From: Clostridia bacterium
GTDB taxonomy: Bacteria > Bacillota > Clostridia > Christensenellales > Aristaeellaceae
Length of the DNA: 64,000 bases
Reading direction: 5' to 3'
NCBI GenBank assembly: GCA_017501255.1
Contig: JAFVXE010000061.1
Span: 62,001 to 126,000, forward strand
This document shows, piece after piece, positions 1-9,080 of this stretch. The translations under genes were made by a program, and so were the position numbers. The notes under the pieces are model-generated. The model was not told where the DNA came from and searched no databases. It saw only the letters and a program-made list of their open reading frames with translations. Position 1 is the first letter of the stretch. Each line of letters starts with the position of its first letter.

Positions 1-524
1 TTTTCCACGGTGTTCAGGGTCATATTGCGCACCCGGTCAAAGTGGAGCGTCATATCCGCCATGAGGGTGTGGGTCTGCTCCTTGCGGGCAATGCGGAACA
101 GGAGGCTGTGAAAAGCGCTGTCCAGCTGCCACAGCTGCCCGGACTGTCCCTGCGTCAGGTAATACTCCTGTCGGGTAACATTCTCCATCAACAGCAGCAA
201 ATCCTGCTCTGTTGCCATTTGACAGACCAATTCCACCACAGCGCATTCCATCACACTACGCAGGAAGCGGGCTTCCTCCACCATTTCATCGTCGATCAGG
301 GCAATAGCGCTGCCCCGCTGGGGATACACCTCCACCAGCCGGACACGGGCCAGCTCCATCAGAGCCTCCCGTACCGGGGTACGGCTTAACCCCAGCTGTG
401 CAGACAGTTCATTTTCGCTGATCCGGCTGCCCGGCGGAAGATCCAGATGAATGATATTCTCCCGCAGGTTCCGAAGGGCATAATCCCGGTTGTTCTCTCT
501 GGGCTTTCTCGGTAAAATGCGCAT
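1..524 (-). CDS. GntR-family (FadR/FCD-type) regulator, 3' end cut by window
   Basis: Translation from the ATG at 524 gives an N-terminal winged helix-turn-helix (residues about 12-75, with the segment NELSAQLGLSRTPVREAL) followed by an all-helical FCD ligand domain that runs off the window start. The start lies 13 bases after the uxuB stop, so it is the third gene of uxuA-uxuB-gntR. FCD regulators of this context usually sense hexuronates or their catabolic intermediates and repress the uxu genes. The likely operator is the palindrome at 3311-3324, so autoregulation through the operon is inferred. The fold is clear; the ligand is inferred from neighbours only. Confidence 0.9.
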   Translation of the reverse strand, partial: MRILPRKPRENNRDYALRNLRENIIHLDLPPGSRISENELSAQLGLSRTPVREALMELARVRLVEVYPQRGSAIALIDDEMVEEARFLRSVMECAVVELVCQMATEQDLLLLMENVTRQEYYLTQGQSGQLWQLDSAFHSLLFRIARKEQTHTLMADMTLHFDRVRNMTLNTVE

Positions 525-537
525 TGGCAACAGATCC

Positions 538-2145
538 TTACAGACGCTGCAGGGCCTTGCGCACTGCGCCGGGGCCGGTGAGCATATCCGCCAGCAGATT
601 TTCCACCTTCTCAGCCAGACCGGCGTTGACCAGATTGACGCCAAAGATGACCGGGTTGCTCAGGATGGGCTGCAGAGCGGCCTTTGCACTGGTGGGCACA
701 CCGGGCTGCACCGAAGCCAGAGCGGCTTTCAGGGACTCCATCATGGGGTCGGGGCTGACCGGCATGGGCTGGCCGTTGTCATCCACTGCCAGCAGATAGC
801 GCAGCCAACCTGCCAGCGCCAGCGGAATGGCTTTCAGATCGGCAGCGTTGAGGGTGGGGCTCATCATGTAGCTCTTGATGGTCTCGCCAAAACGGATCGG
901 GATCTTCTGGCTGGTATCGGTGGCGATGCGCTGGGGGGTATCAGGAATGAAGGGGTTGGGCAGGCGCTCTTCCAGCACTTCCTTCAGGAAATCAGCAGGA
1001 TTCAGGATGCCGGGGTCGGTCACCACGGGCATACCTTCCACATAGCCGATGGTCTCCACCAGCTTTTTCAGATCAGGATCCTTCATCTCGGCAGCGATGG
1101 TATCATAGCCCAAAAGGCAGCCGAACACAGCCAGCGCCGTATGCAGGGGGTTGAGGCAGGTGGTCACCTTCATGCGCTCGGTGGCGTTGACGGTATCCCG
1201 GTCGGTCATGTACACACCGGCCTTTTCCAAAGCAGGGCGCCCATTGGGGAAGCGATCTTCCACCACCAGATACTGGGGGGCTTCAGCGTTGACAAAGGGA
1301 GCGATGTAGGTGTTGCGGCTGGTGATAACAGCGCCCATGTCCTCCACGCCAGCCTCTTCCAGCTGCTGGGTGATCACATCGGCGGGGCGGGGCGTGATCT
1401 TGTCAATCATGCTCCAGGGGAAGGAAACCTGCTTTTCATCGGACAGGTAAGCCACAAATTCGGCAGGCACCAGCTTGGCATCGCACCAGGCCTGCGCCAC
1501 ATCCAGCACCGCCTGACGGAGCTTTTCGCCGTTGTGGCTGCAATTATCCATGCTGACCAGCGCAATGGGGAACGCACCTGCCTGATAGCGGGCATACATC
1601 AGGGAAGCTACGCAAGCCATGGCATGATGGGGATCTTCGGGCCCGGCAGCCATATCGTTTTTGACGATCTGCATCAGATTGCCCGCCATATCCCGCAGGG
1701 CATAGCCCTTCTCGGTGATGGTGAAGCTGGCCATCTGCAGGCTTTCCTTGGCAAAAGCGTTTTTCAGTTCTGCCCAGTCCTCACCAAAAGCGGTGCCCGC
1801 TTTGAGGCCCTTGGCAAGGCTGGCCACAATCTCCTTATTGGTGGAGCCGTCAGCCCGCAGGGTCACGTTCATGGTAAGGCTGTCGTAGGGAGCATAAATC
1901 TTGTCGATGATGTCAAAATCGAAGGTCTCAGCCGCAATAATGCCGCTTTTTTCCAGACCCATCTCGAGCAGCCGCTGCTGCAAAACAGCAATGAAGCCGC
2001 GGAAGATGTTGCCAGCGCCAAAGTGCACCCACACCGGGTTTTCGGCGGTATTCTTCAGCATGGCATCCCGGTCGAAGGCAGGAACCTTCACGCCGATCTG
2101 CTGCCACTGCTGCGTATTATTCAGGCTTTCGTGATTCAGCTTCAT
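538..2145 (-). CDS. uxuB: D-mannonate oxidoreductase (fructuronate reductase)
   Basis: A 535-residue mannitol dehydrogenase-family protein, the usual length for UxuB. It interconverts D-fructuronate and D-mannonate with NAD(H) in hexuronate breakdown. The N-terminal Rossmann part carries WVHFGAGNIFRGF, and the family's VSMDNCSHNGEKL segment and a C-terminal helical substrate domain (with the NPxHTALA-like segment CLNPLHTALAVFG) follow. The ATG at 2145 is preceded by AAAGGAG at about 7 bases; an upstream in-frame ATG at 2190 lies inside the end of uxuA and has no site. It sits 14 bases after uxuA, whose product makes the next intermediate, which fixes the substrate with good confidence. Confidence 0.93.
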   Translation of the reverse strand: MKLNHESLNNTQQWQQIGVKVPAFDRDAMLKNTAENPVWVHFGAGNIFRGFIAVLQQRLLEMGLEKSGIIAAETFDFDIIDKIYAPYDSLTMNVTLRADGSTNKEIVASLAKGLKAGTAFGEDWAELKNAFAKESLQMASFTITEKGYALRDMAGNLMQIVKNDMAAGPEDPHHAMACVASLMYARYQAGAFPIALVSMDNCSHNGEKLRQAVLDVAQAWCDAKLVPAEFVAYLSDEKQVSFPWSMIDKITPRPADVITQQLEEAGVEDMGAVITSRNTYIAPFVNAEAPQYLVVEDRFPNGRPALEKAGVYMTDRDTVNATERMKVTTCLNPLHTALAVFGCLLGYDTIAAEMKDPDLKKLVETIGYVEGMPVVTDPGILNPADFLKEVLEERLPNPFIPDTPQRIATDTSQKIPIRFGETIKSYMMSPTLNAADLKAIPLALAGWLRYLLAVDDNGQPMPVSPDPMMESLKAALASVQPGVPTSAKAALQPILSNPVIFGVNLVNAGLAEKVENLLADMLTGPGAVRKALQRL

Positions 2146-2159
2146 GTTTGTTTCTCCTT

Positions 2160-3233
2160 TCACTTGGCCATACGCTGGATGGCTTCCCACAGACCGTTGA
2201 GGTAGGTGGCGCCCAGAGCGCGGTCATACAGGCCATAGCCGGGGCGGCCCTGCTCATCCCAGATCATGCGGCCATGATCGGGGCGGATGTAGGTATCGGG
2301 GCAGGTGTCGTAGATGGCCTTCATGATGGCGAACATATCCAGATCGCCGGTGGAAGACAGGTGAGCCGCCTCACGGAAATGACGGTAGCCCAGGAACTTC
2401 ACGTTACGCACGTGCATTGCGCCGATGCGATCCATTTCGCCAAAGTGACGAATGATGGAAGGGATATCATTCTCGGGATTGGAGCCCAGAGAGCCGGTGC
2501 ACAGGCACAGGGTGTTGGCAGGGCTGTCGTGGAGCTTCACGATCTTGTCAAAGTCCTCCTGAGAATGGGCAATGCGGGGCAGGCCGAAGATGGGCCAGGC
2601 GGGGTCGTCGGGATGGCAGGCCATGCGCACGCCCACTTCCTCGCAAACCGGGATGACGGCATCCAGGAAGTACTTGTAATTCTCCCGCAGCATATCGGGG
2701 GTGATGCCTTCGTACTGCTTGAGGGTGGTCTCCAGCAGGGCCAGACGCTCCGGCTCCCAGCCGGGCAGGGTGAAGCCCTTGGAATCCTCGGCGGTACGGC
2801 GGACGATCTCCATGGGGCCCATTTCGCCCAGATCTTCCTCGTTGAAATACAGGGAGTTGGAGCCATCCTCGGGGATCTCCCGGGCCAGATCGGTACGCAG
2901 CCAGTCAAACACAGGCATAAAATTGTAGACGATCACCTTCACGCCATACTTGGCAAGATTGCGAATGGTGGTGATGTAGTTGGCGATATACTCGTCCCGG
3001 CTGGGCAGACCCATCTTGATATCCTCGTGCACGTTGACGCTCTCGATAACCTCAAGCTCCAGACCGGCGGCGTGAACCTCGTCCACCAGCGCCTTGATCT
3101 CGTCCTCTTCCCAGACCACGCCGGCAGGCTTGTCCAAAAGGCCCATCAGGCCGGTCATGCCGGGAATCTGCTTGATATACTTGAGGCTAATGGGGTCGCT
3201 CTGGGAACCGTACCAGCGGAATGTCATTTTCAT
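2160..3233 (-). CDS. uxuA: Mannonate dehydratase
   Basis: A 357-residue UxuA-type TIM barrel that dehydrates D-mannonate to 2-keto-3-deoxygluconate. The sequence begins [16 protein letters not shown] and contains the family segments [16 protein letters not shown] and [13 protein letters not shown] near the C terminus, which hold metal-binding His, Cys and Asp residues. The ATG at 3233 has AGGAGG 9 bases upstream; a second ATG two codons on is less well spaced. It is the first gene of uxuA-uxuB-gntR, behind the promoter at 3283-3311. Confidence 0.95.
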   Translation of the reverse strand: MKMTFRWYGSQSDPISLKYIKQIPGMTGLMGLLDKPAGVVWEEDEIKALVDEVHAAGLELEVIESVNVHEDIKMGLPSRDEYIANYITTIRNLAKYGVKVIVYNFMPVFDWLRTDLAREIPEDGSNSLYFNEEDLGEMGPMEIVRRTAEDSKGFTLPGWEPERLALLETTLKQYEGITPDMLRENYKYFLDAVIPVCEEVGVRMACHPDDPAWPIFGLPRIAHSQEDFDKIVKLHDSPANTLCLCTGSLGSNPENDIPSIIRHFGEMDRIGAMHVRNVKFLGYRHFREAAHLSSTGDLDMFAIMKAIYDTCPDTYIRPDHGRMIWDEQGRPGYGLYDRALGATYLNGLWEAIQRMAK

Positions 3234-3282
3234 GGTGATCGTCCTCCTGTGGTAAATGAAAGGGGTTACATGGGATGTTCAT

Positions 3283-3311
3283 AGTATAGCACACCGCCTG
3301 CGACTTGTCTA
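3283..3311 (-). promoter_or_regulatory. Sigma-A promoter of uxuA
   Basis: On the minus strand a -35 TAGACA (3306-3311) and an extended -10 TGC-TATACT (3283-3288) are 17 bases apart. Transcription would start near 3276, about 43 bases before the uxuA ATG. The -35 box lies inside the inverted repeat at 3295-3332. Confidence 0.75.
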
Positions 3312-3332
3312 CTTGTATACAAGTCGCAGGCG
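3295..3332. promoter_or_regulatory. GntR-type operator in a 14-bp inverted repeat
   Basis: Arms CGCCTGCGACTTGT (3295-3308) and ACAAGTCGCAGGCG (3319-3332) are perfect complements 10 bases apart. Inside lies a second perfect palindrome, ACTTGTATACAAGT (3311-3324), of the kind bound by FadR-subfamily GntR repressors. ACTTGT half-sites occur at 3303 and 3311, with the inverted ACAAGT at 3319, an 8-base period. The element covers the uxuA -35 box, so binding should block RNA polymerase. The regulator is probably the gntR gene at the operon's end. Confidence 0.75.
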
Positions 3333-3462
3333 TGTTTATCTTTTCACAAAGAAACAGAGCGGCCTTCATGGATTGATCAATCGAACGTCCATATAAAAAA
3401 ACGAAGAATTTTCCTTTCCTCGTTAGCCTTATATTACCACATTTTTGCGAAAATTTCAAGAC

Positions 3463-3491
3463 TTGCAATGGCATCACTCCGGGTGTATGAA
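3463..3491 (+). promoter_or_regulatory. Possible promoter of the DUF3795 gene
   Basis: TTGCAA (3463-3468) and TATGAA (3486-3491) with a 17-base spacer, 33 bases before the start codon. The -10 box is imperfect. Confidence 0.4.
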
Positions 3492-3524
3492 TAATATATG
3501 CTCACTCACAAAGGAGGAAAGAAT

Positions 3525-3965
3525 ATGTGCCAATCCATCTGCGGAGCCCCCTGCCACCAGTGCGACCAACAGAGCACTTGCAAAGGCTGCAAAACAACCG
3601 GCGGCAAACCCTTTGGCAAACCCTGTTTCATTGCAAGTTACCATCAGCTGGGTGGCGCAGAAGCCTTTGAAGCATTCAAAGCACAGCTGATGAATGAGAT
3701 CAACCAGCTGGCTGTTCCCGGTATGCCCAGCGTAACCAGTCTGGTGGCGCTGAACGGGAAAGTGGTGAATCTGGCTTATCCGCTGCCCAGCGGGCAAAGG
3801 GTGACTTTTCTGGATAATGATGCCGTATACCTTGGCGCTCATCTGCCCTGCGCATTCGATGAAAGCCGTTTCTTCGGTGTTGCGGCAGGGCTGGATTTCA
3901 TCATGGTCAGCACCTATGATGCGCAGTGGTCGAATCAGGAACTGGTGCTGTACAAAAAGCGATAA
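3525..3965 (+). CDS. DUF3795-like cysteine-rich protein
   Basis: A 146-residue soluble protein beginning MCQSICGAPCHQC and continuing with a CxxxxxCxGC cluster (residues about 2-25), the pattern of DUF3795 proteins, presumably a metal site. The rest (GMPSVTSLVALNGKVVNLAY, then FLDNDAVYLGAHL) has no enzyme motif I know. The ATG at 3525 follows AAAGGAGG by about 7 bases; the longer frame starting at 3498 places its ATG before that site. It is a single gene ending at the bidirectional terminator shared with the convergent ABC exporter. Function unknown. Confidence 0.75.
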   Translation: MCQSICGAPCHQCDQQSTCKGCKTTGGKPFGKPCFIASYHQLGGAEAFEAFKAQLMNEINQLAVPGMPSVTSLVALNGKVVNLAYPLPSGQRVTFLDNDAVYLGAHLPCAFDESRFFGVAAGLDFIMVSTYDAQWSNQELVLYKKR

Positions 3966-3973
3966 CCGCACAG

Positions 3974-4025
3974 GCAGTAAAAAAGCGGGAGGACTCCTTT
4001 CGGAATCTTCCCGCTTTTTTACTGC
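3974..4025. terminator. Bidirectional terminator between DUF3795 gene and ABC exporter
   Basis: Seventeen-base arms (3974-3990 and 4009-4025) include A and T runs on both sides, so a stem with a U tract forms in either transcript. It sits exactly between convergent stops at 3965 and 4026. Confidence 0.9.
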
Positions 4026-5993
4026 TTATTCCAGCTCAAATGCGCCGGTGTACAGCTGATAATAGGTGCCCTTCATGGCGATGAGTTCCTCGTGGCTGCC
4101 CCGCTCAATAATGCGGCCCTTATCCAGCACCATGATCACATCGGAATTCATGACGGTGGACAGGCGGTGGGCGATGACGAACACGGTGCGACCTTCCATC
4201 AGCTTATCCATACCCCGCTGCACAATGGCTTCGGTACGGGTATCGATAGAAGAAGTGGCCTCGTCCAGAATCATCACAGGCGGGTCGGCAACTGCCGCAC
4301 GGGCGATGGCAATCAGCTGGCGCTGACCCTGAGACAGATTAGCGCCGTTGCCGGTGAGTTCCGTATCGTAACCGCCGGGCAGACGGGTGATGAAATCATC
4401 TGCGCCAGCCAGCTTGGCGGCCTCGATACACTCTTCATTGGTGGCATCCAGACGACCGTAGCGGATATTCTCCATCACGGTGCCGGTGAACAGGTTGGTC
4501 TCCTGAAGCACGATACCCAGAGAACGGCGCAGGTCATCCTTCTTGATCTTGTTGATGTTGATGCCGTCGTAGCGGATTTTGCCATCAGCAATATCGTAGA
4601 AACGGTTGATCAGATTGGTAATCGTGGTTTTGCCGGCGCCGGTTGCGCCCACAAACGCCACTTTCTGGCCCGGTTCGGCATAAACGGATACATCGTAGAG
4701 AACCTGCTTATCCTCCACATAGCCGAAGTCCACCTGATTCAGCCGCACATCGCCGCTGAGCAGGGTATAGGTCAGGGTACCGTCGCTGTGGGGATGTTTC
4801 CAGGCCCAGGTGCCGGTACGCTCGGTGGTCTCGGTGATGGTACCGTCCTCCGCCACCTTGGCATTTACCAGCGTTACATAGCCGTCATCCGTTTCGGGCT
4901 GCTCATCCATGAGGCCCAGAATACGGCCAGCACCCGCCAGACCCATGACGATGGAGTTGATCTGCTGGGACAGGCCGTTGACGTTGCCGGTGAACTGCTT
5001 GGTCATGTTCAGGAAGGGAATGACGATACTGATGGAGAACGCCATGCCGGAAATGCTCAGGTTCTTGGCCCCCGTCAGCAGGAAAACACCGCCCACCAGC
5101 GCCACCAGCGCATACAGCACATTGCCGATATTGGCAATGATGGGGCCCAGCATATTGGCATAGGCATGGGCACGGAAGCTGTCCTCGTAGAGAGCATCGT
5201 TGATCTTGTCAAAGTCGGCCTTGCTCTGTTCCTCGTGGCAGAACACCTTGACCACCTTCTGGCCGTTCATCATTTCCTGAACATAGCCTTCGGTACGGCC
5301 CATGGCCTTCTGCTGACGGATAAAGTACTTGGCAGAGCCACCGCCAATCCGGCCGGAAACAAGGATCATGGCAACAACGCCCAGCAGCAGCACCAGAGTC
5401 ATCCACACGCTGAAGTACAGCATGATGCCCATCACGCACGCAATAATGGCGCAGGACTGAAGTACGGAGGGAATGGACTGGGAAATCAGCTGACGCAGGG
5501 TGTCGATATCATTGGTGTAATGGCTCATGATATCGCCATGCTTGTTGGTATCGAAATACTTGATGGGCAGATTCTGCATACCGTCAAACATACGGCAGCG
5601 CATCTTGCTCAGGAAACCCTGGGTAATGATGGCCATCAGCTGGGTATGCAGCACCACTGCCACAATGGAGAAGCAGTACATACCGCCAAGGGTCAGCACC
5701 TTGGGGACGATTTCCTTGCTGGCACCCACCCAGTCGCCGCTCTTCTGCCAGGTTTCGATGGCAGCGATCACCTTCTGCATAAAGATGGGCGGCAGTGCGG
5801 AGGCGGCAGCGGAAATCAGGATGCAGACGATGGCAACGGGCACCAGTACGGGGTAGAACTCAAAGAGCATCTTGAGCACCCGTTTCAGCATTCCGAAGTC
5901 GATTTTGCGGCCACCGGGCATGGGACCTTTACCGCCAGGCATAGGGCCTTTGCCGCCAGGCGTGGGGCCACCCTTCATGGGACCCTTATTCAT
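4026..5993 (-). CDS. ABC exporter half-transporter, catalytic-site subunit
   Basis: A 655-residue fused permease/ATPase: a Gly/Pro/Met-rich N-tail (GPMPGGKGPMPGG repeats), six membrane segments, and an ATPase domain with Walker A GATGAGKTT, Walker B MILDEATSS (catalytic Glu present), H-switch AHRLST, but a degenerate signature LSQGQ. About 60 residues of extra sequence (around DGTITETTERTGTW) separate the two domains. The ATG at 5993 follows GGAGGTGAGG; it overlaps the stop of the upstream subunit by 8 bases, so translation is coupled. It should form a heterodimeric multidrug or lipid type exporter with that subunit. The substrate cannot be told. Confidence 0.93.
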   Translation of the reverse strand: MNKGPMKGGPTPGGKGPMPGGKGPMPGGRKIDFGMLKRVLKMLFEFYPVLVPVAIVCILISAAASALPPIFMQKVIAAIETWQKSGDWVGASKEIVPKVLTLGGMYCFSIVAVVLHTQLMAIITQGFLSKMRCRMFDGMQNLPIKYFDTNKHGDIMSHYTNDIDTLRQLISQSIPSVLQSCAIIACVMGIMLYFSVWMTLVLLLGVVAMILVSGRIGGGSAKYFIRQQKAMGRTEGYVQEMMNGQKVVKVFCHEEQSKADFDKINDALYEDSFRAHAYANMLGPIIANIGNVLYALVALVGGVFLLTGAKNLSISGMAFSISIVIPFLNMTKQFTGNVNGLSQQINSIVMGLAGAGRILGLMDEQPETDDGYVTLVNAKVAEDGTITETTERTGTWAWKHPHSDGTLTYTLLSGDVRLNQVDFGYVEDKQVLYDVSVYAEPGQKVAFVGATGAGKTTITNLINRFYDIADGKIRYDGININKIKKDDLRRSLGIVLQETNLFTGTVMENIRYGRLDATNEECIEAAKLAGADDFITRLPGGYDTELTGNGANLSQGQRQLIAIARAAVADPPVMILDEATSSIDTRTEAIVQRGMDKLMEGRTVFVIAHRLSTVMNSDVIMVLDKGRIIERGSHEELIAMKGTYYQLYTGAFELE

Positions 5994-7725
5994 CGTCCTC
6001 ACCTCCGTTCGTCTGCTGTTCATAGACCTCACGGTAGATCTCGCTGGACTGCATCAGCTCGTCATGGGTGCCCATCTGAGCAATGCGGCCATTCTCCATT
6101 ACAAGGATCATATCCGCTTCCATAACAGAGGCAATGCGCTGGGCAATGATGATCTTGGTGGTTTCGGGGATATAGGTCTTGAAACCGGCACGGATCAAAG
6201 CATCGGTGCGGGTATCCACAGCGCTGGTGGAGTCATCCAGAATCAGAATCTTGGGCTTTTTCACCAAGGCACGGGCAATGCAAAGACGCTGCTTCTGACC
6301 GCCGGAAACATTGGTGCCGCCCTGTTCAATCATGGTGTCGTAACCATCGGGGAAGCTGGTGACGAATTCATCCGCCTGCGCCAGTTTGCAGGCTTCCACC
6401 AGTTCCTCATCAGTGGCATCCGGGTTGCCCCAGCGCAGGTTTTCTTTGATGGTGCCGGAGAACAGCTGGTTCTTCTGCAACACCATGGCCACCGCACCAC
6501 GGAGCGTATCCAGATCGTATTCCCGCACATCCACGCCGCCAACCTTCACGCTGCCTTCAGTTACATCATACAGGCGGGGAATCAGCTGCACCAGCGTGGA
6601 TTTGCTGGAACCGGTACCGCCAATGATACCCACCGTGGCGCCGGAGGGAATGGTCAGGTCAATATCCCACAGGGCGAACTTCTTCGCCTTTTCGGAATAC
6701 TTGAAGTTCACATCGGTGAACTGGATGGAGCCATCCTTCACTTCCGTAATGGCATTCTCCGGGCTGGTCAGGGCGGGAACCTCATCCAGCACCTCGCCCA
6801 CACGCTTGATGGACTCGGAGGAAATGGTCAGCATCACGTAGATCATGCTCAGGGTCATCAGGGACATGAGAATCTGCATACCGTAGGTGAGCATGGCGGA
6901 CAGCTGGCCCACATCAATGCCGCTCTGGCCGGTGATGATCAGCTTGGAACCCATCAGCAGCACAAACACCATGTTGCTGTACAGGCACAGCTGCATCAGG
7001 GGGCTGTTGAGGGCCACGATCCGCTCGGCACGGGTAAAGTCGGTGCAGATATCCTCGGCAGCGGTGCCGAACTTTTCCTTCTCGTATTCCTCACGGGAGA
7101 AACCCTTCACCACACGCATACCGCGAATGTTTTCCTCAATGGTCTCATTGAGGCGGTCATACTTGCGGAACACGCTGCGGAAGGCGGGCATGGCCTTGCG
7201 GCTGATCAGGAACAGGCCGCAGGCCAGTACGGGAATGATCACCACAAAGGACATGGCCATCAATCCGCCCATGCGGAAAGCCATGATGATAGAGAAAACC
7301 AGCATCAGCGGGCTGCGAACGGCAATGCGGATGAGCATCATGAACGCCATCTGCACATTACCGATGTCGGTGGTCATACGGGTGACCAAGGACGAAGATG
7401 AGAATTTGTCGATGTTTTCAAAGGAGTAGGACTGCACTTTGTAAAACACATCGTGGCGCACATTGCGGGCGAAACCAGCACCCGCCTTGGCACTGGTAAA
7501 GCCGGAAATACCGCCGCAGCACAGGCTGAGGCAAGCCATGCCGAAGATCAGCAGACCGGTTTTGAACAGCTGGCTCAGTTCCACACCGGCTTTGATCTGA
7601 TTGACCAGATTGGCGGTGGTATAGGGAATGAAGGTCTCAATGATGACCTCGCCAACGATGAACACCAGCGTCAGAATGGTGGGCGTTTTGAATTCACGCA
7701 CACATTTCAGCAATCGTTTCAACAT
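5986..7725 (-). CDS. ABC exporter half-transporter, degenerate-site subunit
   Basis: A 579-residue fused permease/ATPase with six membrane segments. The ATPase domain has Walker A GGTGSSKST (Ser replaces the usual Gly before Lys), Walker B ILILDDSTS (Asp instead of the catalytic Glu), Gln instead of His in the switch (IIAQRIAS), and an intact signature VSGGQ. These changes mark the inactive-site subunit of heterodimeric exporters such as BmrCD and TM287/288. The ATG at 7725 follows AGGAAAGG; an upstream in-frame ATG at 7758 lacks a site. First gene of the two-gene operon, behind the promoter at 7791-7818. No regulator gene adjoins. Confidence 0.93.
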   Translation of the reverse strand: MLKRLLKCVREFKTPTILTLVFIVGEVIIETFIPYTTANLVNQIKAGVELSQLFKTGLLIFGMACLSLCCGGISGFTSAKAGAGFARNVRHDVFYKVQSYSFENIDKFSSSSLVTRMTTDIGNVQMAFMMLIRIAVRSPLMLVFSIIMAFRMGGLMAMSFVVIIPVLACGLFLISRKAMPAFRSVFRKYDRLNETIEENIRGMRVVKGFSREEYEKEKFGTAAEDICTDFTRAERIVALNSPLMQLCLYSNMVFVLLMGSKLIITGQSGIDVGQLSAMLTYGMQILMSLMTLSMIYVMLTISSESIKRVGEVLDEVPALTSPENAITEVKDGSIQFTDVNFKYSEKAKKFALWDIDLTIPSGATVGIIGGTGSSKSTLVQLIPRLYDVTEGSVKVGGVDVREYDLDTLRGAVAMVLQKNQLFSGTIKENLRWGNPDATDEELVEACKLAQADEFVTSFPDGYDTMIEQGGTNVSGGQKQRLCIARALVKKPKILILDDSTSAVDTRTDALIRAGFKTYIPETTKIIIAQRIASVMEADMILVMENGRIAQMGTHDELMQSSEIYREVYEQQTNGGEDDE

Positions 7726-7790
7726 TCGTTTTCCTTTCCTGCCCAACCTGCCGGGCATCTTTTGGTAATGTATATCTTTCCAACATTTCT

Positions 7791-7818
7791 ATTATACGAG
7801 CTTTTGCAGCTTTGACAA
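7791..7818 (-). promoter_or_regulatory. Promoter of ABC exporter operon
   Basis: Minus-strand TTGTCA (7813-7818), 16-base spacer, perfect TATAAT (7791-7796). The leader to the start codon is about 60 bases. The remaining sequence to 7943 shows nothing else I can call. Confidence 0.75.
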
Positions 7819-7943
7819 CCATCAAAAACAGCTTTGCAATCAGGACAAAATCATCCACGCCGCCTGTTTGGCTGATTTCCAAGTGATACGACCCATGGAA
7901 ATTTATCGTTTGTTCATATTCTCCCGCACCGTATGGTTACGTT

Positions 7944-8960
7944 TCAGGACATAACCGCCTGGAGGAGCGCTGCAATTTCCTCCTGTGTCGATGCGAAATA
8001 GCGGATGCGCTCCAGTGTTTCTCTGGTTTGATCGATGCCCATCTGTTTTTCTGCCTCACTGCCGGGAATTTGGCCCATGGCACGGCGCAGGTTGTAATGC
8101 AGCCAGTCCAGCCAGCTGAAACCAATTCCTGTCAGGCTTCGCCAGTCCATGGTTGGCAACGCCTTCCGCTGCCGGTAGGCTGACAGGAAGGCTCGGAAAC
8201 GACCGAAATCGAACCTGCACACGGTACCGCCGGCCCAGCTCAGCGACAGCTGGATCAGATCGTTTACGGGGTTGCCTGTTTCAAGGCATTCCAGATCAAT
8301 GACCAGCGGCTGATTGTTCCTCCAGAGCACGTTTTTGCAGTCCATATCAGCGTTGCAGATGCACATCAGGGGCGGCAGGGCTTCCACCGCCCGGTTATAG
8401 GCCTGCTGGGCCTCCTCCAGCACAGGCAGCATCTCTGCAAGGCCTTGTGAAATCTCGGGACAGCAGCTGCTGGCGGCTTGGGCAAGGGCCGGCCAGTCAA
8501 TCGCCATGGCTTCCGGTTGTACGGGTTCAAACTGTGGAAAACCTTCTCCTGAAGGAATGGGCAGGCTGTGCGTCCGGGCCAGCAAATCGCCCATGATGGT
8601 ACAATGAACAGGTTCGATATCTCTCCAGTTCAACGCAGAATGCTCCACCCACGGAAAAACGTAGCAGTATTGCCCTTGAACGCATTGCATCTTGCCTCCG
8701 TCAAAGGACAATGCGGCCACGATGGGCAGTCCGTTCTGCTCCAGCACATTTTCCAGCGCCTCTGCACGGCGATAGTTGTCCTTGGCCGTTGGGCGGCTCA
8801 TGACCTCCGGGTTCAGCAGTTTGACGGCATAGCTGCCCTGAGCGGTATCCAGCCGATACATCCGGTGCATATAGCCGCCGCTCACCGGTCGGGGCTGCTG
8901 GGTGAGATGGCCAAGAGACAGGTCTTTTGCCAGTTTTTCAAAGAAATCAGTATGTTCCAT
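7944..8960 (-). CDS. Aminoglycoside-phosphotransferase-fold kinase (CotS/choline kinase-like)
   Basis: A 338-residue protein with the APH kinase fold: a glycine-containing N-lobe (VSGGYMHRMYRLDTAQG), the ATP-site Lys in YAVKLLNP, a catalytic loop NADMDCKNVLW and the metal-binding VIDLECLETGNPVNDL. In the catalytic HxDxxxxN motif, Asn stands where His is usual; Asp and the second Asn are kept. Such proteins phosphorylate small molecules (amino sugars, choline, homoserine-like) or coat components in spore formers. Start ATG has GGAAA-type site (AAAGGAAACCT). It stands alone and no terminator is evident. Substrate unknown. Confidence 0.75.
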   Translation of the reverse strand: MEHTDFFEKLAKDLSLGHLTQQPRPVSGGYMHRMYRLDTAQGSYAVKLLNPEVMSRPTAKDNYRRAEALENVLEQNGLPIVAALSFDGGKMQCVQGQYCYVFPWVEHSALNWRDIEPVHCTIMGDLLARTHSLPIPSGEGFPQFEPVQPEAMAIDWPALAQAASSCCPEISQGLAEMLPVLEEAQQAYNRAVEALPPLMCICNADMDCKNVLWRNNQPLVIDLECLETGNPVNDLIQLSLSWAGGTVCRFDFGRFRAFLSAYRQRKALPTMDWRSLTGIGFSWLDWLHYNLRRAMGQIPGSEAEKQMGIDQTRETLERIRYFASTQEEIAALLQAVMS

Positions 8961-9080
8961 AGGTTTCCTTTCGCAATTCAGATGATGATCATTGAAGAGC
9001 AGCAGCCCGCCACCAAGCCCGCAGCACTTCCGCAGCCATTATCATATCACATCTTTGCTGCTCACGTCACCCAGAAAACC

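Noticed and set aside
1..524. Truncated gntR pseudogene
   Set aside because: The frame is open to the window edge, so truncation is due to the window and not to mutation.
490..2205. 571-residue open frame on the plus strand opposite uxuB
   Set aside because: It mirrors uxuB codons on the other strand, is rich in His/Gln/Gly typical of antisense shadows, and has no ribosome site.
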